Source: Fructobacillus apis (GTDB lineage: Bacteria; Bacillota; Bacilli; Lactobacillales; Lactobacillaceae). From it: a stretch of DNA of 64,000 bases. Position numbers and translations under genes: made by a program. The stretch lies in contig NZ_JAMWYK010000001.1 in NCBI RefSeq assembly GCF_023893635.1, positions 62,001 to 126,000 on the forward strand. Direction: 5' to 3'. Numbering within the stretch: the first letter of the stretch is position 1; each line of letters starts with the position of its first letter. The notes under the pieces were generated by a model. The model searched no databases and was not told where the DNA came from. It saw nothing but the letters and a program-made list of their open reading frames with translations. Below, in pieces: positions 1-8,954 of the stretch.

Positions 1-167
1 AGGCCACACAGGACATGATTCCAATGGCTAAGATTGGTGATCCGGAAGACGTGGCGAACGCTGCGGTCTGGCTGGCATCCAATCAATCGAAGTACGTCAC
101 CGGTGACACGCTCTACGTCGACGGTGGTATGAAGCTCTACCCCGCCTTCAAGGATGGTAAGGGCTAA
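1..167 (+). CDS. SDR-family oxidoreductase, C-terminal fragment
   Basis: The window opens inside a plus-strand gene, read from base 3, with a stop at 165-167. The 54 visible residues contain the end of a short-chain dehydrogenase/reductase: an IGDPEDVANAAVWLAS stretch followed by the VTGDTLYVDGG motif typical of the last helix and strand of classical SDRs such as glucose 1-dehydrogenase or FabG-like enzymes. Cofactor-binding and catalytic motifs lie outside the window, so substrate cannot be assigned. A perfect hairpin terminator follows within 25 bases. Confidence 0.85.
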   Translation, partial: ATQDMIPMAKIGDPEDVANAAVWLASNQSKYVTGDTLYVDGGMKLYPAFKDGKG

Positions 168-190
168 TCATCAATTCAAGCAAACAAAAA

Positions 191-214
191 GACGGACAGT
201 CAAAACTGTCCGTC
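191..214. terminator. Bidirectional intrinsic terminator (SDR gene / pdxK)
   Basis: A perfect 10-bp stem (GACGGACAGT with its complement) around a CAAA loop, flanked by an A-run on the left and a T-run on the right. It can end the plus-strand SDR transcript and the minus-strand pdxK transcript, whose stop lies just to the right. Confidence 0.85.
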
Positions 215-219
215 TTTTT

Positions 220-1035
220 TTATACCCATTTTAGTGTGCGCCAATTTGGAAAGGCGTTTCCTTCCTCTTCGTCTCGGTTCAACGAATAGGAATGAACGAG
301 GGCTTGGCGGGTAAAGTCCGCGGCGGCCCGGGATGCTTCGTTCAAATCTAAGTTGTCGGCTAAGAACCCAGCCATGGAAGCGGCAAGTACACAACCAGAA
401 CCGTGGTTGTAAGCATCGTTTAAAGCATCGTAGTGCAACACAACGCCGTGGTTGCTTTCATCAATCAAGACGTCCGTGTACTGCCCCTCAAGAATCCCTT
501 CACCAGCCTTCAAGTAGATAGCACAACGTACCAGGTGGCTAAGGTCTGCCGCCAAGGTCAAGGCGCCGTTTCGACTCTTTGGTGCTGTTCGGTCCTCATC
601 ATCCAAGAGGAGCATGGCTTCGTTTAGGTTCGGCGTGGCAACGGAGGCAACTGGCAAGAGTTTTTCCCGGTAGGCCTTAATGACATCACGGCTCAATTCC
701 GTTTCGCCCTCCTTAAAGGACATCACGGGGTCGACCACAACGGGGCCGAAGTAGTCTTTTAAGAAGTCGGCGACCGCCTCAATCTGCTCGACGGAACGTA
801 GCAAGCCGATCTTAATGGCAGAAAAGCGTTCCACTTGGTCAAGGCTGTCGAGTTGAGCCTGAAAAGTCTCGATTGGGACAGGATCAATTTGAACCCCGTC
901 TTTTTTGATGGAAACAATGGAGGAAATAACGGCAAAGCCCGCCATCCCCATCGTGGTAAATGTTGCTAAATCTGTCTGGAGTCCTCCGCCTGCAAGCGAA
1001 TCGGAACCAGCGATGGTCAATATCTTTTTAACCAT
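220..1035 (-). CDS. pdxK: Pyridoxine/hydroxymethylpyrimidine kinase, PdxK/ThiD family
   Basis: This 271-aa ribokinase-fold protein probably phosphorylates pyridoxal or pyridoxine in B6 salvage, or hydroxymethylpyrimidine in thiamine salvage. The N-terminal TIAGSDSLAGGGLQTDL motif binds substrate, PVVVDPVM lies mid-protein, and the NHGSGC anion-hole/ATP site is near residue 211. The C-terminal region resembles Bacillus subtilis PdxK (the former ThiD) rather than bifunctional ThiDE, and no ThiE domain is fused. The start has a strong GGAGGG ribosome site. It lies downstream of topA but after a terminator, so the two may be only partly co-transcribed. Substrate choice between B6 and HMP is not certain. 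Confidence 0.85.
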   Translation of the reverse strand: MVKKILTIAGSDSLAGGGLQTDLATFTTMGMAGFAVISSIVSIKKDGVQIDPVPIETFQAQLDSLDQVERFSAIKIGLLRSVEQIEAVADFLKDYFGPVVVDPVMSFKEGETELSRDVIKAYREKLLPVASVATPNLNEAMLLLDDEDRTAPKSRNGALTLAADLSHLVRCAIYLKAGEGILEGQYTDVLIDESNHGVVLHYDALNDAYNHGSGCVLAASMAGFLADNLDLNEASRAAADFTRQALVHSYSLNRDEEEGNAFPNWRTLKWV

Positions 1036-1060
1036 TGTAAAATCCCTCCTCTAAAGAAAA

Positions 1061-1080
1061 GACTGGCGGTAAAGCCAGTC
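1061..1080 (-). terminator. topA terminator
   Basis: A 7-bp stem GACTGGC/GCCAGTC with a 6-nt loop, followed on the minus strand by a T-rich run. It lies between the topA stop and the pdxK ribosome binding site. Confidence 0.65.
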
Positions 1081-1119
1081 TTTTGGTTGCGACGACCTCA
1101 TTTTTGCTAAGCACACTTA

Positions 1120-3243
1120 CTACTTGCTTGCTTTCTTTGTGGCCTTTTTTGTTGACTTCTTGGTTAAAGTCTTCTTTGAATCTTTTTCAGTCTTTTCTTC
1201 TTCGCCAGGTGCCTTTGGCTTGTCCCATGAGACGAAGTCACAGTCTGGATAACGGGAACAACCGTAGAACTTACGACCACGCTTGGTCTTTCGTTCAACG
1301 ACCTGTCCCTTATGACACTTTGGACATTCAATACCAATCTCTTGGACGATGGCCTTTGTGTTTCGACAGTCTGGGAAACGAGAACAAGCGTAGAACTTTC
1401 CGTAACGGCCCATCTTGATAACCATTGGGGCACCACAGACTTCACAGTCCATGTCGGCGAGTTCGTCGTGCATCGTAATCTTTTCCAGCGTCTTTTCGGC
1501 TGACTCCACTTCCTTTGCAAAAGGCTTGTAGAATTCGTCAACGACTGGGACCCACTTCTTCTCCCCGACTTCGATGTCATCGAGTGAGTGTTCGACCTGG
1601 GCCGTAAACTTCGTGTCCGTGATGTCCGGGAACTTATCGTCCACGATGTTTTGCACCACTTCACCAAGTTCAGTTGGCACGAACTTACGGGCGTCAACAC
1701 GGACGTAGTTGCGTCGTTGGATGGTGTCCAACGTTGGTGCATAGGTTGATGGACGACCAACACCGTTTTCTTCCAAGGCCTTGATCAAAGCGGCTTCGGA
1801 ATAACGAGCTGGTGGCATCGTGAAGTGCTGTTCTGGATTTGTCTTCGACAAGTCCACGCTGTCCCCTTCAGCCAGCTCAGGAAGCAGGTTGTCCTTTTCC
1901 TTTGCGGCTGGGTAGGCCTTCGTGAACCCTGGGAACTTCGTCTTTGAACCGTTGGCATGGAAAAGCACACCGTTTTGTTCAACCGTAACGGCCATGGTGT
2001 CCAGAATTTCTGGTGTCATCAATGACGCAACGAAGCGTGACCAAATCAAAGAGTAGAGCTTGAATTGATCGGGCGTCAACTTATCCTTGATGGAGTCCGG
2101 CGTCTTCGTAACATCCGTTGGACGGATGGCTTCGTGGGCGTCTTGTGCTCCTTCTTGCGGCGTACCGGCCACTGGCTTGTGGCTTGAGTATTCTTCGCCC
2201 CAAGTGTCGTGGATGTAGTGCGCAGCCGCGTTCTTTGCAACGGATGATAAACGCGTGGAGTCGGTACGCATGTACGTAATCAATCCGACCTGACCCAAGC
2301 CCTTTCCAAGGTTGATTCCTTCGTAAAGCTGTTGGGCAGTCATCATGGTCTTACGCGTCCGGAACTTCAACTGCGTGTTGGCCGTTTGCTGCATCGTTGA
2401 TGTCGTGAACGGAGGTTGTGGCTGACGCTTACGTTCCTTAGCCTTCACGGATGAAACCGTGAATGGCTTTGTCGTGTCTAAGTCAGCCATCACACTCTGC
2501 ACGGCGGCGTTGTCAGGAAGCGGTTGCTTCTTGCCGTCAAATCCGTAGAAGTTCGCCTTGAACTTTGAACGGCCCTTCTTGAATTCAGAATCCAGCGTCC
2601 AGTATTCTTCGGGCTGGAAGGCCTGAATTTCCTTTTCACGAGCGATGATCAAACCGAGGGCAACGGACTGCACACGTCCGGCTGACAAACCACGCTTCAC
2701 CGTCTTCCACAAGACGGGTGAAATCGAGTATCCCACCAATCGGTCAATAATACGACGGGCTTGTTGGGCGTCGACCAAATCCTGGTTAATGGTACGTGGT
2801 TCCTTAAAGGCGTTTTTAACCGTGTCCTTCGTGATTTCGTTGAAGACCACGCGGTTCGCCTTTTCTGGGTCCAAGCCCAAGATGTATTGTAAGTGCCAGG
2901 CAATGGCTTCACCTTCACGGTCCGGGTCGGATGCGAGGTAGACTTGCTTGGCAGCCTTAGCGGCCTTCTTCAGGTCCTTGATGACAGGTCCCTTACCGCG
3001 GATGTTAATGTACTTTGGTTGGTAGTCTTGTTCGACATCGACACCTAGCGTGGACTTTGGCAAGTCACGAACGTGCCCGATGGAAGCCACCACTTGGTAG
3101 GTGGAGCCCAAGTACTTTTCAATGGTCTTCGCCTTTGAAGGTGACTCCACGATCACCAATTTTTTATTTTTAGCAGACTTAGTCGTCTTCTTACGAGTCG
3201 TTGTTTTCCGAGTCGTCGTTTTACTGGTCTTCTTTTCTACCAC
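1120..3243 (-). CDS. topA: DNA topoisomerase I
   Basis: Type IA topoisomerase (707 aa) that relaxes negative supercoils. The Toprim domain starts near residue 29 ([17 protein letters not shown]) and contains the SDPDREGE metal site at 105-112. The catalytic tyrosine is Tyr324 in TYMRTDSTR. Two four-cysteine zinc ribbons lie at about 600-626 and 640-668. The length is close to the 691 aa of B. subtilis TopA. Odd points are a Lys/Thr-rich N-terminal extension of about 27 residues and a Lys-rich C-terminal tail, both probably aiding DNA contact. The start appears to be GTG, preceded by a GAGGAT ribosome site. dprA lies directly upstream, as in many Firmicutes. Confidence 0.97.
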   Translation of the reverse strand: MVEKKTSKTTTRKTTTRKKTTKSAKNKKLVIVESPSKAKTIEKYLGSTYQVVASIGHVRDLPKSTLGVDVEQDYQPKYINIRGKGPVIKDLKKAAKAAKQVYLASDPDREGEAIAWHLQYILGLDPEKANRVVFNEITKDTVKNAFKEPRTINQDLVDAQQARRIIDRLVGYSISPVLWKTVKRGLSAGRVQSVALGLIIAREKEIQAFQPEEYWTLDSEFKKGRSKFKANFYGFDGKKQPLPDNAAVQSVMADLDTTKPFTVSSVKAKERKRQPQPPFTTSTMQQTANTQLKFRTRKTMMTAQQLYEGINLGKGLGQVGLITYMRTDSTRLSSVAKNAAAHYIHDTWGEEYSSHKPVAGTPQEGAQDAHEAIRPTDVTKTPDSIKDKLTPDQFKLYSLIWSRFVASLMTPEILDTMAVTVEQNGVLFHANGSKTKFPGFTKAYPAAKEKDNLLPELAEGDSVDLSKTNPEQHFTMPPARYSEAALIKALEENGVGRPSTYAPTLDTIQRRNYVRVDARKFVPTELGEVVQNIVDDKFPDITDTKFTAQVEHSLDDIEVGEKKWVPVVDEFYKPFAKEVESAEKTLEKITMHDELADMDCEVCGAPMVIKMGRYGKFYACSRFPDCRNTKAIVQEIGIECPKCHKGQVVERKTKRGRKFYGCSRYPDCDFVSWDKPKAPGEEEKTEKDSKKTLTKKSTKKATKKASK

Positions 3244-3374
3244 AAAAGATCCTCACAGTTCTCGATTTCAAAATCTCATAGCATTCAGAATATCAAATGA
3301 CACAGAAAAGTACCAGCCAATCTTGATAAATTAGCCGAAAAAGACACCTTTCTTCTATAGAATAGCGAGATTTT

Positions 3375-4265
3375 CTAATTTATGAGCTTCACAGCTCTCA
3401 TAATAGCACTGGCCGAACACGCTGGCAAGCTACCGGCTTCAATGAGCTCGTTGCAGCCCACTGATTCTAAAGAAAAGATGGAACCAGGGACGGCCATCAC
3501 CTCCCGGTTATTTTGGAGCGCTAAGTTGGCTGTGATGAGCGAGCCCGACTTGTGTTTGGCTTCGACGACCAAAGTCACGGACGACAGGCCCGCAATAATC
3601 CGGTTTCTTTCTGGAAAGTGCCCACGGTGAGCCAGCGTATCTGCGGGATACTCGGACAATAACAGCCCCTGCTGGCTAACTTCCTGTTGAATTAAGTGGT
3701 TCACGTAAGGATAGGAACGGTTCAGTCCGGCAGCGACAACTCCAATGGGGACGCCGCCAGCAGAAATGGTGATTTGGTGCGCCATGACGTCGATTCCCTT
3801 CGCTAAACCGGAGACAATCCCTACCCCGTTTTCAATCACTTCCGGGAGTAGCTTTCTCAGTGCTTTTAAGCCATAGTGTGTAGCGGTTCGGGTACCCACA
3901 ACTGATACAAGCGGTAACTGCAACGACCGTAAGTCGCCCCGGTAGAAAAGAATAAGCGGTGGCTGGTAACTCTGGCGCAACATCTCCGGATAGGCCGCGT
4001 CAAAGTAAGTGATGAAGGGCTCTCGTGCTACCTGTACATCAAGCGAATGTTCCACTTCTTGGATGGCTTTGTCGTAGTTTTCAAATAATGCCCAATCCTT
4101 TGCGCTGATGTGACCCCCGTAGAGTACAAAGCCCAAGGCCGCCTTCGACCAAGGATAATGTCGTTTCATCCGTCCGGTTTGAATGGCTTCAATCACCCGT
4201 GCTTCTTTCGTTCGTCCGAGCCCCTTGGTTAAATGGATGGCTAGTAAAAAATCGCGTTCTTGCAT
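3375..4265 (-). CDS. dprA: DNA-processing protein DprA (Smf)
   Basis: DprA (296 aa) binds single-stranded DNA entering during transformation and loads RecA on it. The Rossmann-like DprA core is clear: VVGTRTATHYG near residue 121, the SGLAKGIDVMAHQ loop near 153, and FPERNRIIAGLS near 219. No C-terminal winged-helix (DML1-like) domain is evident, as is common in short Firmicute forms. The ATG has a good AAGGAGGAAG site. It sits 130 bp upstream of topA in the conserved dprA-topA order. Its presence implies at least a relic of natural competence. Confidence 0.95.
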   Translation of the reverse strand: MQERDFLLAIHLTKGLGRTKEARVIEAIQTGRMKRHYPWSKAALGFVLYGGHISAKDWALFENYDKAIQEVEHSLDVQVAREPFITYFDAAYPEMLRQSYQPPLILFYRGDLRSLQLPLVSVVGTRTATHYGLKALRKLLPEVIENGVGIVSGLAKGIDVMAHQITISAGGVPIGVVAAGLNRSYPYVNHLIQQEVSQQGLLLSEYPADTLAHRGHFPERNRIIAGLSSVTLVVEAKHKSGSLITANLALQNNREVMAVPGSIFSLESVGCNELIEAGSLPACSASAIMRAVKLIN

Positions 4266-4343
4266 CGTCTTCCTCCTTTAGTAAGTGATACGAAGAGGAA
4301 GATACACCGTCACCTTTTAGCCAAATAAAAAGAGCAGTGGCGT

Positions 4344-6266
4344 TTAGCCCTGCCCTTCAACGATTTCTGAAAGCACCGCCCAGCGGTCCATCTTTTCGTC
4401 TAGTTCTGCTTGTGTCGCTTCCAAATCCTTTTGGATGACGGCAATCTTTTCATAGTCAGATCCGTTTTCAACGATTTCCTCGTTGCAACGGTCAACCTTT
4501 TCTTCAAGTGCTGCGATTTCATCTTCAATCACAGCCCATTCTTGCTTTTCTTTATAAGTTAACTTACGAGGCTTTGGTTTATCAGAAGCTGCATCGCCCT
4601 CGTTTTTGACTTTGCCAGCGTCCGTCTCTGCAGTGGTTGAAGAAGGCGTCGAAGCACTCTCCTTTGCGAGCACAACGTCGTCCAAGTAGGCCGAGAAGGC
4701 CCCGTTATAACGGTCGACAACGCCATCCCCTTCCAGGTAGTAACCGAAGTCGGCCACGGAATCCAGGAAGTAACGATCGTGGGAAACGGTGATGACCGTT
4801 CCTTCAAAGGTCTGCAAGAAGTTCTCCAAGACCGTCAACGTTCCGATGTCCAAATCGTTTGTCGGCTCATCCAAGAGCAGCACGTTTGGCGCCTGCATCA
4901 AAATCTTCAACAGGTACAAGCGACGCTTTTCACCACCCGAGAGCTTGCGAACAAGTGTCCCGTGCATGAAGGATGGGAAGAGGAATTGCTCCAACAAGTC
5001 CTTTGCGGAAAGCATCTCGCCGTCCTGATTCTTGATGGAGGAAGCCACGTCGGTGAGGTATTCGATGACGCGCTTGTCGGCTGGAATATCCTCGGTTACC
5101 TGGGTGTAGTAACCAATCTTAACGGTCTGCCCCATTTCGTAGGTTCCGTCTGTCAGTGGCAGCTTACCAGCCAGCACGTTCAGCAAGGAAGACTTCCCAA
5201 CCCCGTTTGGTCCCGTGATTCCAATGCGGTCACGCTGACCAAGAATCAAGCTCAGGTCCTTAAAGATGAGCTTGTCGCCGAATGACAACGTGGCGTGGTC
5301 AAGTTCCATGACCTTCTTTCCCAGGCGTGATTGGCCCAAGGAGAGCTCGATGTCTTCGTCTTGCTTGACTTGGCCCATTGAGGCTTCCAAGTCCGCAAAG
5401 GCCTTCTCACGGGCCGTTTGCTTCGTTGTACGGGCACGGGCGGATTTGTTCATCCAAATCTTTTCCTGCTCGTACTTCTTCTCGCGCTTGTGTTCAGCGA
5501 GCGCTTCGTCGGCCTGACGCTCCTTCTTTCCTTCCAAGTAGTCCTGGTAGTTACCGGCATACTCGTAAAGCTTTCCAAAGGAAAGCTCGAAGATGCGGTT
5601 GGTTACCCGGTCAAGGAAGTAACGGTCGTGGGTGACAGTCAAAAGCGCCCCCTTGTACTTGGCCAAGTACTGTTCCAGCCAGGCGATGGAATCGAAGTCC
5701 AGGTGGTTGGTGGGCTCGTCTAGGATGAGCAAATCAGGTTCTTGAATCAAAACCTGCGCCATTCCAACACGCTTCTTCTGACCTCCGGACAAGTGCTTCA
5801 CCTCGGCCTTCAAGTCCGTCAAGTGCAACTGGGTCAAGATGGTCTTAATCTGTGATTCAATCGTCCAAGCATCGTCCGTGTCCATGGCGGCCTGGGCCTT
5901 TTCAAAGCGGGTCGCCGCCTTCTCTTCTTCCGGATGCAAGGAGAAGTAATCAAGCGCTTCCTGGTAGGCACGAATCGTGGCAAAGACCGGTTGGTCCCCC
6001 GCGTAGATGGCATCCAAAACGGTCAGGTGCCCATCCAGTGGTGGCTCCTGCTCCAAGTAACCGATGCGGTAATCGTTTTGCGTGGTGATGGTGCCCTTGT
6101 CGGCCGGGTGCTTACCGGACAACGCGTTCAACAAGGTCGTCTTCCCCGAACCGTTCACACCGACCAAACCGACGCGATCACCAGAGGCAATCATGAAGGA
6201 AAGGTCGTCAAACAGCACCTTTTCACCGTAAACTGAAGTTAAATTGTCGACTCGAAATTGTTTCAT
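4344..6266 (-). CDS. ABC-F family ATPase (Uup/YfmR-like)
   Basis: A 640-aa tandem-cassette ATPase without membrane segments, typical of ABC-F ribosome-associated factors that rescue stalled or hard-to-translate peptides. Cassette 1 has Walker A GVNGSGKTT near 36, signature LSGGQKKR near 159 and Walker B LILDEPTNHLD near 179. Cassette 2 has GPNGVGKSS, LSGGEKRRL and LLLDEPTNDLD. The P-site tRNA-interaction linker between cassettes is Lys/Arg-rich. The acidic, Thr/Ser-rich stretch followed by a C-terminal coiled coil is like Uup/YfmR. SD AGGAGG directly precedes the ATG. It is divergent from the amidase gene. Confidence 0.9.
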   Translation of the reverse strand: MKQFRVDNLTSVYGEKVLFDDLSFMIASGDRVGLVGVNGSGKTTLLNALSGKHPADKGTITTQNDYRIGYLEQEPPLDGHLTVLDAIYAGDQPVFATIRAYQEALDYFSLHPEEEKAATRFEKAQAAMDTDDAWTIESQIKTILTQLHLTDLKAEVKHLSGGQKKRVGMAQVLIQEPDLLILDEPTNHLDFDSIAWLEQYLAKYKGALLTVTHDRYFLDRVTNRIFELSFGKLYEYAGNYQDYLEGKKERQADEALAEHKREKKYEQEKIWMNKSARARTTKQTAREKAFADLEASMGQVKQDEDIELSLGQSRLGKKVMELDHATLSFGDKLIFKDLSLILGQRDRIGITGPNGVGKSSLLNVLAGKLPLTDGTYEMGQTVKIGYYTQVTEDIPADKRVIEYLTDVASSIKNQDGEMLSAKDLLEQFLFPSFMHGTLVRKLSGGEKRRLYLLKILMQAPNVLLLDEPTNDLDIGTLTVLENFLQTFEGTVITVSHDRYFLDSVADFGYYLEGDGVVDRYNGAFSAYLDDVVLAKESASTPSSTTAETDAGKVKNEGDAASDKPKPRKLTYKEKQEWAVIEDEIAALEEKVDRCNEEIVENGSDYEKIAVIQKDLEATQAELDEKMDRWAVLSEIVEGQG

Positions 6267-6377
6267 GCCTCCTATTATACTGAAAACCGAGGCATTTGTC
6301 GGCTCTCATGCCAAAATTCTTGCCCGCACGTGATAAAATAAAAAAGATATAAAACAAAAAGAAAAAATGAGTACACC

Positions 6378-7226
6378 ATGATTGCTTGGATTCAAAAAAC
6401 AAAGGTCGGCCTCTCGGTCTTAGGACTGATTGCGCTGTCGACTTTTCTGCTAGTCTTTTCCCTTTCACAACAGAATCAATTAACCACGCGACCAGACGGT
6501 GTGCCCCTTCGGAAAGGGCCTAACCGAACGTCGAAGCAGCTGGCCAGTCTAAAAGCCGGCACTAAGCTCACCGTTTTGGAACGAAAGAACGGTTGGTGGC
6601 GTGTGAAGGATGATAAGAACAACGACGAGGGTTGGGTCGCCTCCTGGGTGGCTAACAACACTTGGTTGAAGAAGCCAACGAAGCTTTCAGAAGCCACCAT
6701 CGTGTTGGATCCTGGTCACGGTGGTTCCGACACCGGAGCCATGGCTTGGAATAAGAAGAAGTACGAAAAGACTTACACGCTTCAGACCGCTAAGGTAACG
6801 GAGAAGGAGCTGACGAAGGCCGGCGCCCGCGTCTTACTCACCCGTGATAAAGACGTGATTGTGCCGCTGCTTCACATCCCCCGCACGGCTGAGAAGTACC
6901 AGGCAGATGCTCAAATCTCCTTCCACTTCGACTCGTCTGACACGCACAACTCCGCGTCAGGAATTTCACAGTTCTACTACAATGATAATTCGCTGCCACT
7001 TGCACAGGCTTTGAACAAGTCCTTGGACAACCTGCCTTTGCAAAACCGTGGCTACGAATCCATCCCCTACCTCGTGATTAAAGACGTGTCCCGCCCGGCC
7101 GTCTTGCTCGAGCTTGGGTTCATCAATTCGGATAAGGACTTCGCCTACATCCAATCGGAAAGCTATCAAGAAAAGGCTGCCCACGACATCAAAGTCGGAC
7201 TCGACAGCTACCTCGAAAACAACTAA
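6378..7226 (+). CDS. N-acetylmuramoyl-L-alanine amidase with SH3b domain
   Basis: Cell-wall hydrolase of 282 aa that cleaves the amide between muramic acid and the stem peptide. An N-terminal hydrophobic segment (about residues 11-31) acts as signal or membrane anchor. It is followed by a bacterial SH3 domain (about 35-100) and a C-terminal Amidase_3 domain. The zinc ligands are visible: His in DPGHGGSDTGA, Glu in the KYEKTY region, His in SFHFDSS. The catalytic Glu is in LLELGFINS. The ribosome site is weak. A short start-stop ORF of four codons at 6367 overlaps the start. The gene is monocistronic, closed by the terminator at 7231. Confidence 0.93.
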   Translation: MIAWIQKTKVGLSVLGLIALSTFLLVFSLSQQNQLTTRPDGVPLRKGPNRTSKQLASLKAGTKLTVLERKNGWWRVKDDKNNDEGWVASWVANNTWLKKPTKLSEATIVLDPGHGGSDTGAMAWNKKKYEKTYTLQTAKVTEKELTKAGARVLLTRDKDVIVPLLHIPRTAEKYQADAQISFHFDSSDTHNSASGISQFYYNDNSLPLAQALNKSLDNLPLQNRGYESIPYLVIKDVSRPAVLLELGFINSDKDFAYIQSESYQEKAAHDIKVGLDSYLENN

Positions 7227-7230
7227 AAAA

Positions 7231-7252
7231 AGACCAGCCTATTGGCTGGTCT
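7231..7252. terminator. Bidirectional terminator (amidase / yoeB)
   Basis: A 9-bp stem AGACCAGCC/GGCTGGTCT with a TATT loop, flanked by A-run and T-run. It serves the plus-strand amidase and the minus-strand toxin gene that ends just beyond it. Confidence 0.85.
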
Positions 7253-7257
7253 TTTTG

Positions 7258-7527
7258 TTATCTCTGGTAGTGGTAGCGGGTGGATACAATTTTAAGTTCA
7301 CCTTCTTGAATGATGTAAACAAAACGGTGTTCATCGGTAATCCGTCTCGACCATAAACCGGCCATCCCCTGTTTTAGCGGCTCGGGCTTTCCGATGCCAA
7401 CAAAGGGATTCCGCCCAACGTCTTTAATAATTTGTCGAATTCGCTTCACTTTTTTCTTGTCATGGTCGAGCCACCACTCGAACTCTGACCACGAGGTCGG
7501 CGTCCAAATATAGCTATCAAAAATCAA
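7258..7527 (-). CDS. yoeB: Type II toxin YoeB (ribosome-dependent mRNA endonuclease)
   Basis: An 89-aa Txe/YoeB-family toxin that cuts mRNA in the ribosomal A site. The family core GKPEPLK...LWSRRITDEHRFVY...RYHY is intact. By alignment with E. coli YoeB the catalytic residues correspond to Glu49, Arg68, His86 and the terminal Tyr87. Length is usual for the family (84-90 aa). Its start overlaps the yefM stop by four bases (ATGA), the classical coupled antitoxin-first order. All visible catalytic residues are present, so the toxin is probably functional and held in check by YefM. Confidence 0.95.
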   Translation of the reverse strand: MIFDSYIWTPTSWSEFEWWLDHDKKKVKRIRQIIKDVGRNPFVGIGKPEPLKQGMAGLWSRRITDEHRFVYIIQEGELKIVSTRYHYQR

Positions 7528-7769
7528 GAATGGTACCTCTCATCGTGTCGTTTAAGATAGGCCAACGATTCTCGAATGTTCTCAAGGTTCGCATCCGTCC
7601 GAAGATAGATGTTCTCCACCATGTTGTCGTATTCTGCCTTGCTCACCAAGACCGCCTTTTCGTTGCTCCGTTTAGAGCTAATCAGAATCGGCTTTGCTTT
7701 CTCATTGACCTGATCAATCAATCGGTTCAGATGGTTCTGTGCTTTTACGTACGAAACTGCCTGCATCAT
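7524..7769 (-). CDS. yefM: Type II antitoxin YefM (Phd/YefM family)
   Basis: An 81-aa antitoxin. The N-terminal half (AVSYVKAQNHLNRLIDQVNE, then a KPILISSKRSNEKAVLVSKAEYD strand-turn-helix) is the Phd/YefM DNA-binding fold, and the C-terminal part is the toxin-wrapping helix. A clear AAGGAG site precedes a double ATG start. It forms an operon with yoeB by a 4-bp overlap and is expected to repress its own promoter, alone and with YoeB. Confidence 0.93.
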   Translation of the reverse strand: MMQAVSYVKAQNHLNRLIDQVNEKAKPILISSKRSNEKAVLVSKAEYDNMVENIYLRTDANLENIRESLAYLKRHDERYHS

Positions 7770-7892
7770 AATCTCCTTTGCTTATAAATTCGAAAACGTT
7801 CTGACGTCGCCTTAAGTATTGATGGCCAAGCTGTAAAAGTCAATGTCGACAGTCATTTAGGACACGCCGTTTTCATCAAGAAAAGAAAGCAT

Positions 7893-7951
7893 AAAAAAAA
7901 CGGCACCCTTGCGGGTGCCGGGTAGGTAGATAGATACTACCCAGTTGGTCA
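7893..7951 (-). ncRNA. Possible small RNA of about 60 nt ending in a strong hairpin
   Basis: On the minus strand a TATACT box (7958-7963) is followed by two adjacent hairpins: GGGTAG/CTACCC (7920-7942) and a perfect 8-bp CGGCACCC/GGGTGCCG stem (7901-7920), which ends in a run of eight T. This could be a short independent transcript. No good -35 box is seen, so it may instead be only the terminator of the upstream gene at 8019. The GGGTAG...CTACCC motif is loosely like the hairpins in the antitoxin RNAs at 23.7-24.0 kb. Confidence 0.3.
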
Positions 7952-8018
7952 AGAACTAGTATAGCACGCTTCTTCTAAAAGAAAAAGAAGCGAAACGCTC
8001 CTTTGTCATCAATCCGTT

Positions 8019-8903
8019 TTAGGCCCAACCCAATTCGCGAACCGTGCTTTTAATCAATGGTGTTTGATAGTTTTCACCCAAAGCGAGCGTAACAAGCGCG
8101 GATGGGAAGACCAACCAGGCTTCCACCTGGTCTTTTGTAAGCAAGCCGGTCAACGTCACCATCACGGGCACGTCCTTCTTCAAAGCAGATAAGTAGCCTT
8201 CTACGTCGGCCACGTCGGCGGCACCCAACACTTCGTTTGGCACCTGCAAGTTCACGATATCTGATCCTGCTTGAACAAAGGCGTCGTATGCTGATTGAAT
8301 CGTGTCCTCTTCGAGGTCTGGCATCGTCATCGTTTCAATGACGAGAACACCGGCTTCCTTTGCGGCCTCACGGACTTTATCTTGTAGGTTCTCATCCAGG
8401 TTCTCAGGCAGATAAACGGCTGAGAATGCCCCGTTTGACACCTTCAAGGCTGAAACCAAGAAGAGCGTCTGGTCAGCTGGTGCCATTTCGCCCATGCCGC
8501 CTTCTTCCTTCGTTGCATAAGACAAGAAAAGGAAACGGTCGTTTGCCGTCTGCGCAGCGTTTTGAACGAGTTCTTGAACGATCTGCTTTTGGATGGCCGG
8601 CCAGTTGCCGATGAACTCTTCGTAGGCCTTGTCGAGCTCAGCTTTCATCGACGCCTTCTTCATGGCCGACATCTCACCCTCGTCGACGGCGTTTGCGCCC
8701 CCTTGCTTCACCTGGTCCCAGATGACCTCTTTTGAGAAGTCATCGGCGATGGCGTCCGCCTGCCAGATAACAACGTCTGGGTTTTGTTCGTCGAGTGCGT
8801 GCTTGAAGGGGGTAAACTTGTCGTTTGGTCCGAGTGCCATTGGCACGGCCAAGGCGGCTTGGTTAATGTTTTGCTTTTCTGAAATGAGCGTTTTGAAATC
8901 CAT
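8019..8903 (-). CDS. Hypothetical protein, 294 aa, possibly TIM-barrel-like
   Basis: I do not recognise this protein. It is acidic, soluble, without a signal peptide or membrane segment. The alternating hydrophobic strands and helices in the second half (AGVLVIETMTMP, GSDIVNLQVP, VPVMVTLTGL, SALVTLALGE) suggest an alpha/beta barrel, but no catalytic motif stands out. Starts at ATG 8903 or in-frame GTG 8912 are possible. Neither has a Shine-Dalgarno sequence, which is odd for this window. It lies 51 bp downstream of the aldose epimerase gene, separated by a terminator hairpin. Confidence 0.6.
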   Translation of the reverse strand: MDFKTLISEKQNINQAALAVPMALGPNDKFTPFKHALDEQNPDVVIWQADAIADDFSKEVIWDQVKQGGANAVDEGEMSAMKKASMKAELDKAYEEFIGNWPAIQKQIVQELVQNAAQTANDRFLFLSYATKEEGGMGEMAPADQTLFLVSALKVSNGAFSAVYLPENLDENLQDKVREAAKEAGVLVIETMTMPDLEEDTIQSAYDAFVQAGSDIVNLQVPNEVLGAADVADVEGYLSALKKDVPVMVTLTGLLTKDQVEAWLVFPSALVTLALGENYQTPLIKSTVRELGWA

Positions 8904-8915
8904 GATAATCACACA

Positions 8916-8943
8916 AAAGCCAGCTGCGAAGCAACTGGCTTTC
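8916..8943 (-). terminator. Terminator of the aldose epimerase gene
   Basis: An inverted repeat AAAGCCAG...CTGGCTTT with a roughly 11-nt loop and a T-run on the minus strand, placed directly after the epimerase stop and before the 8019-8903 gene. Confidence 0.6.
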
Positions 8944-8954
8944 CTTTATTTGTT

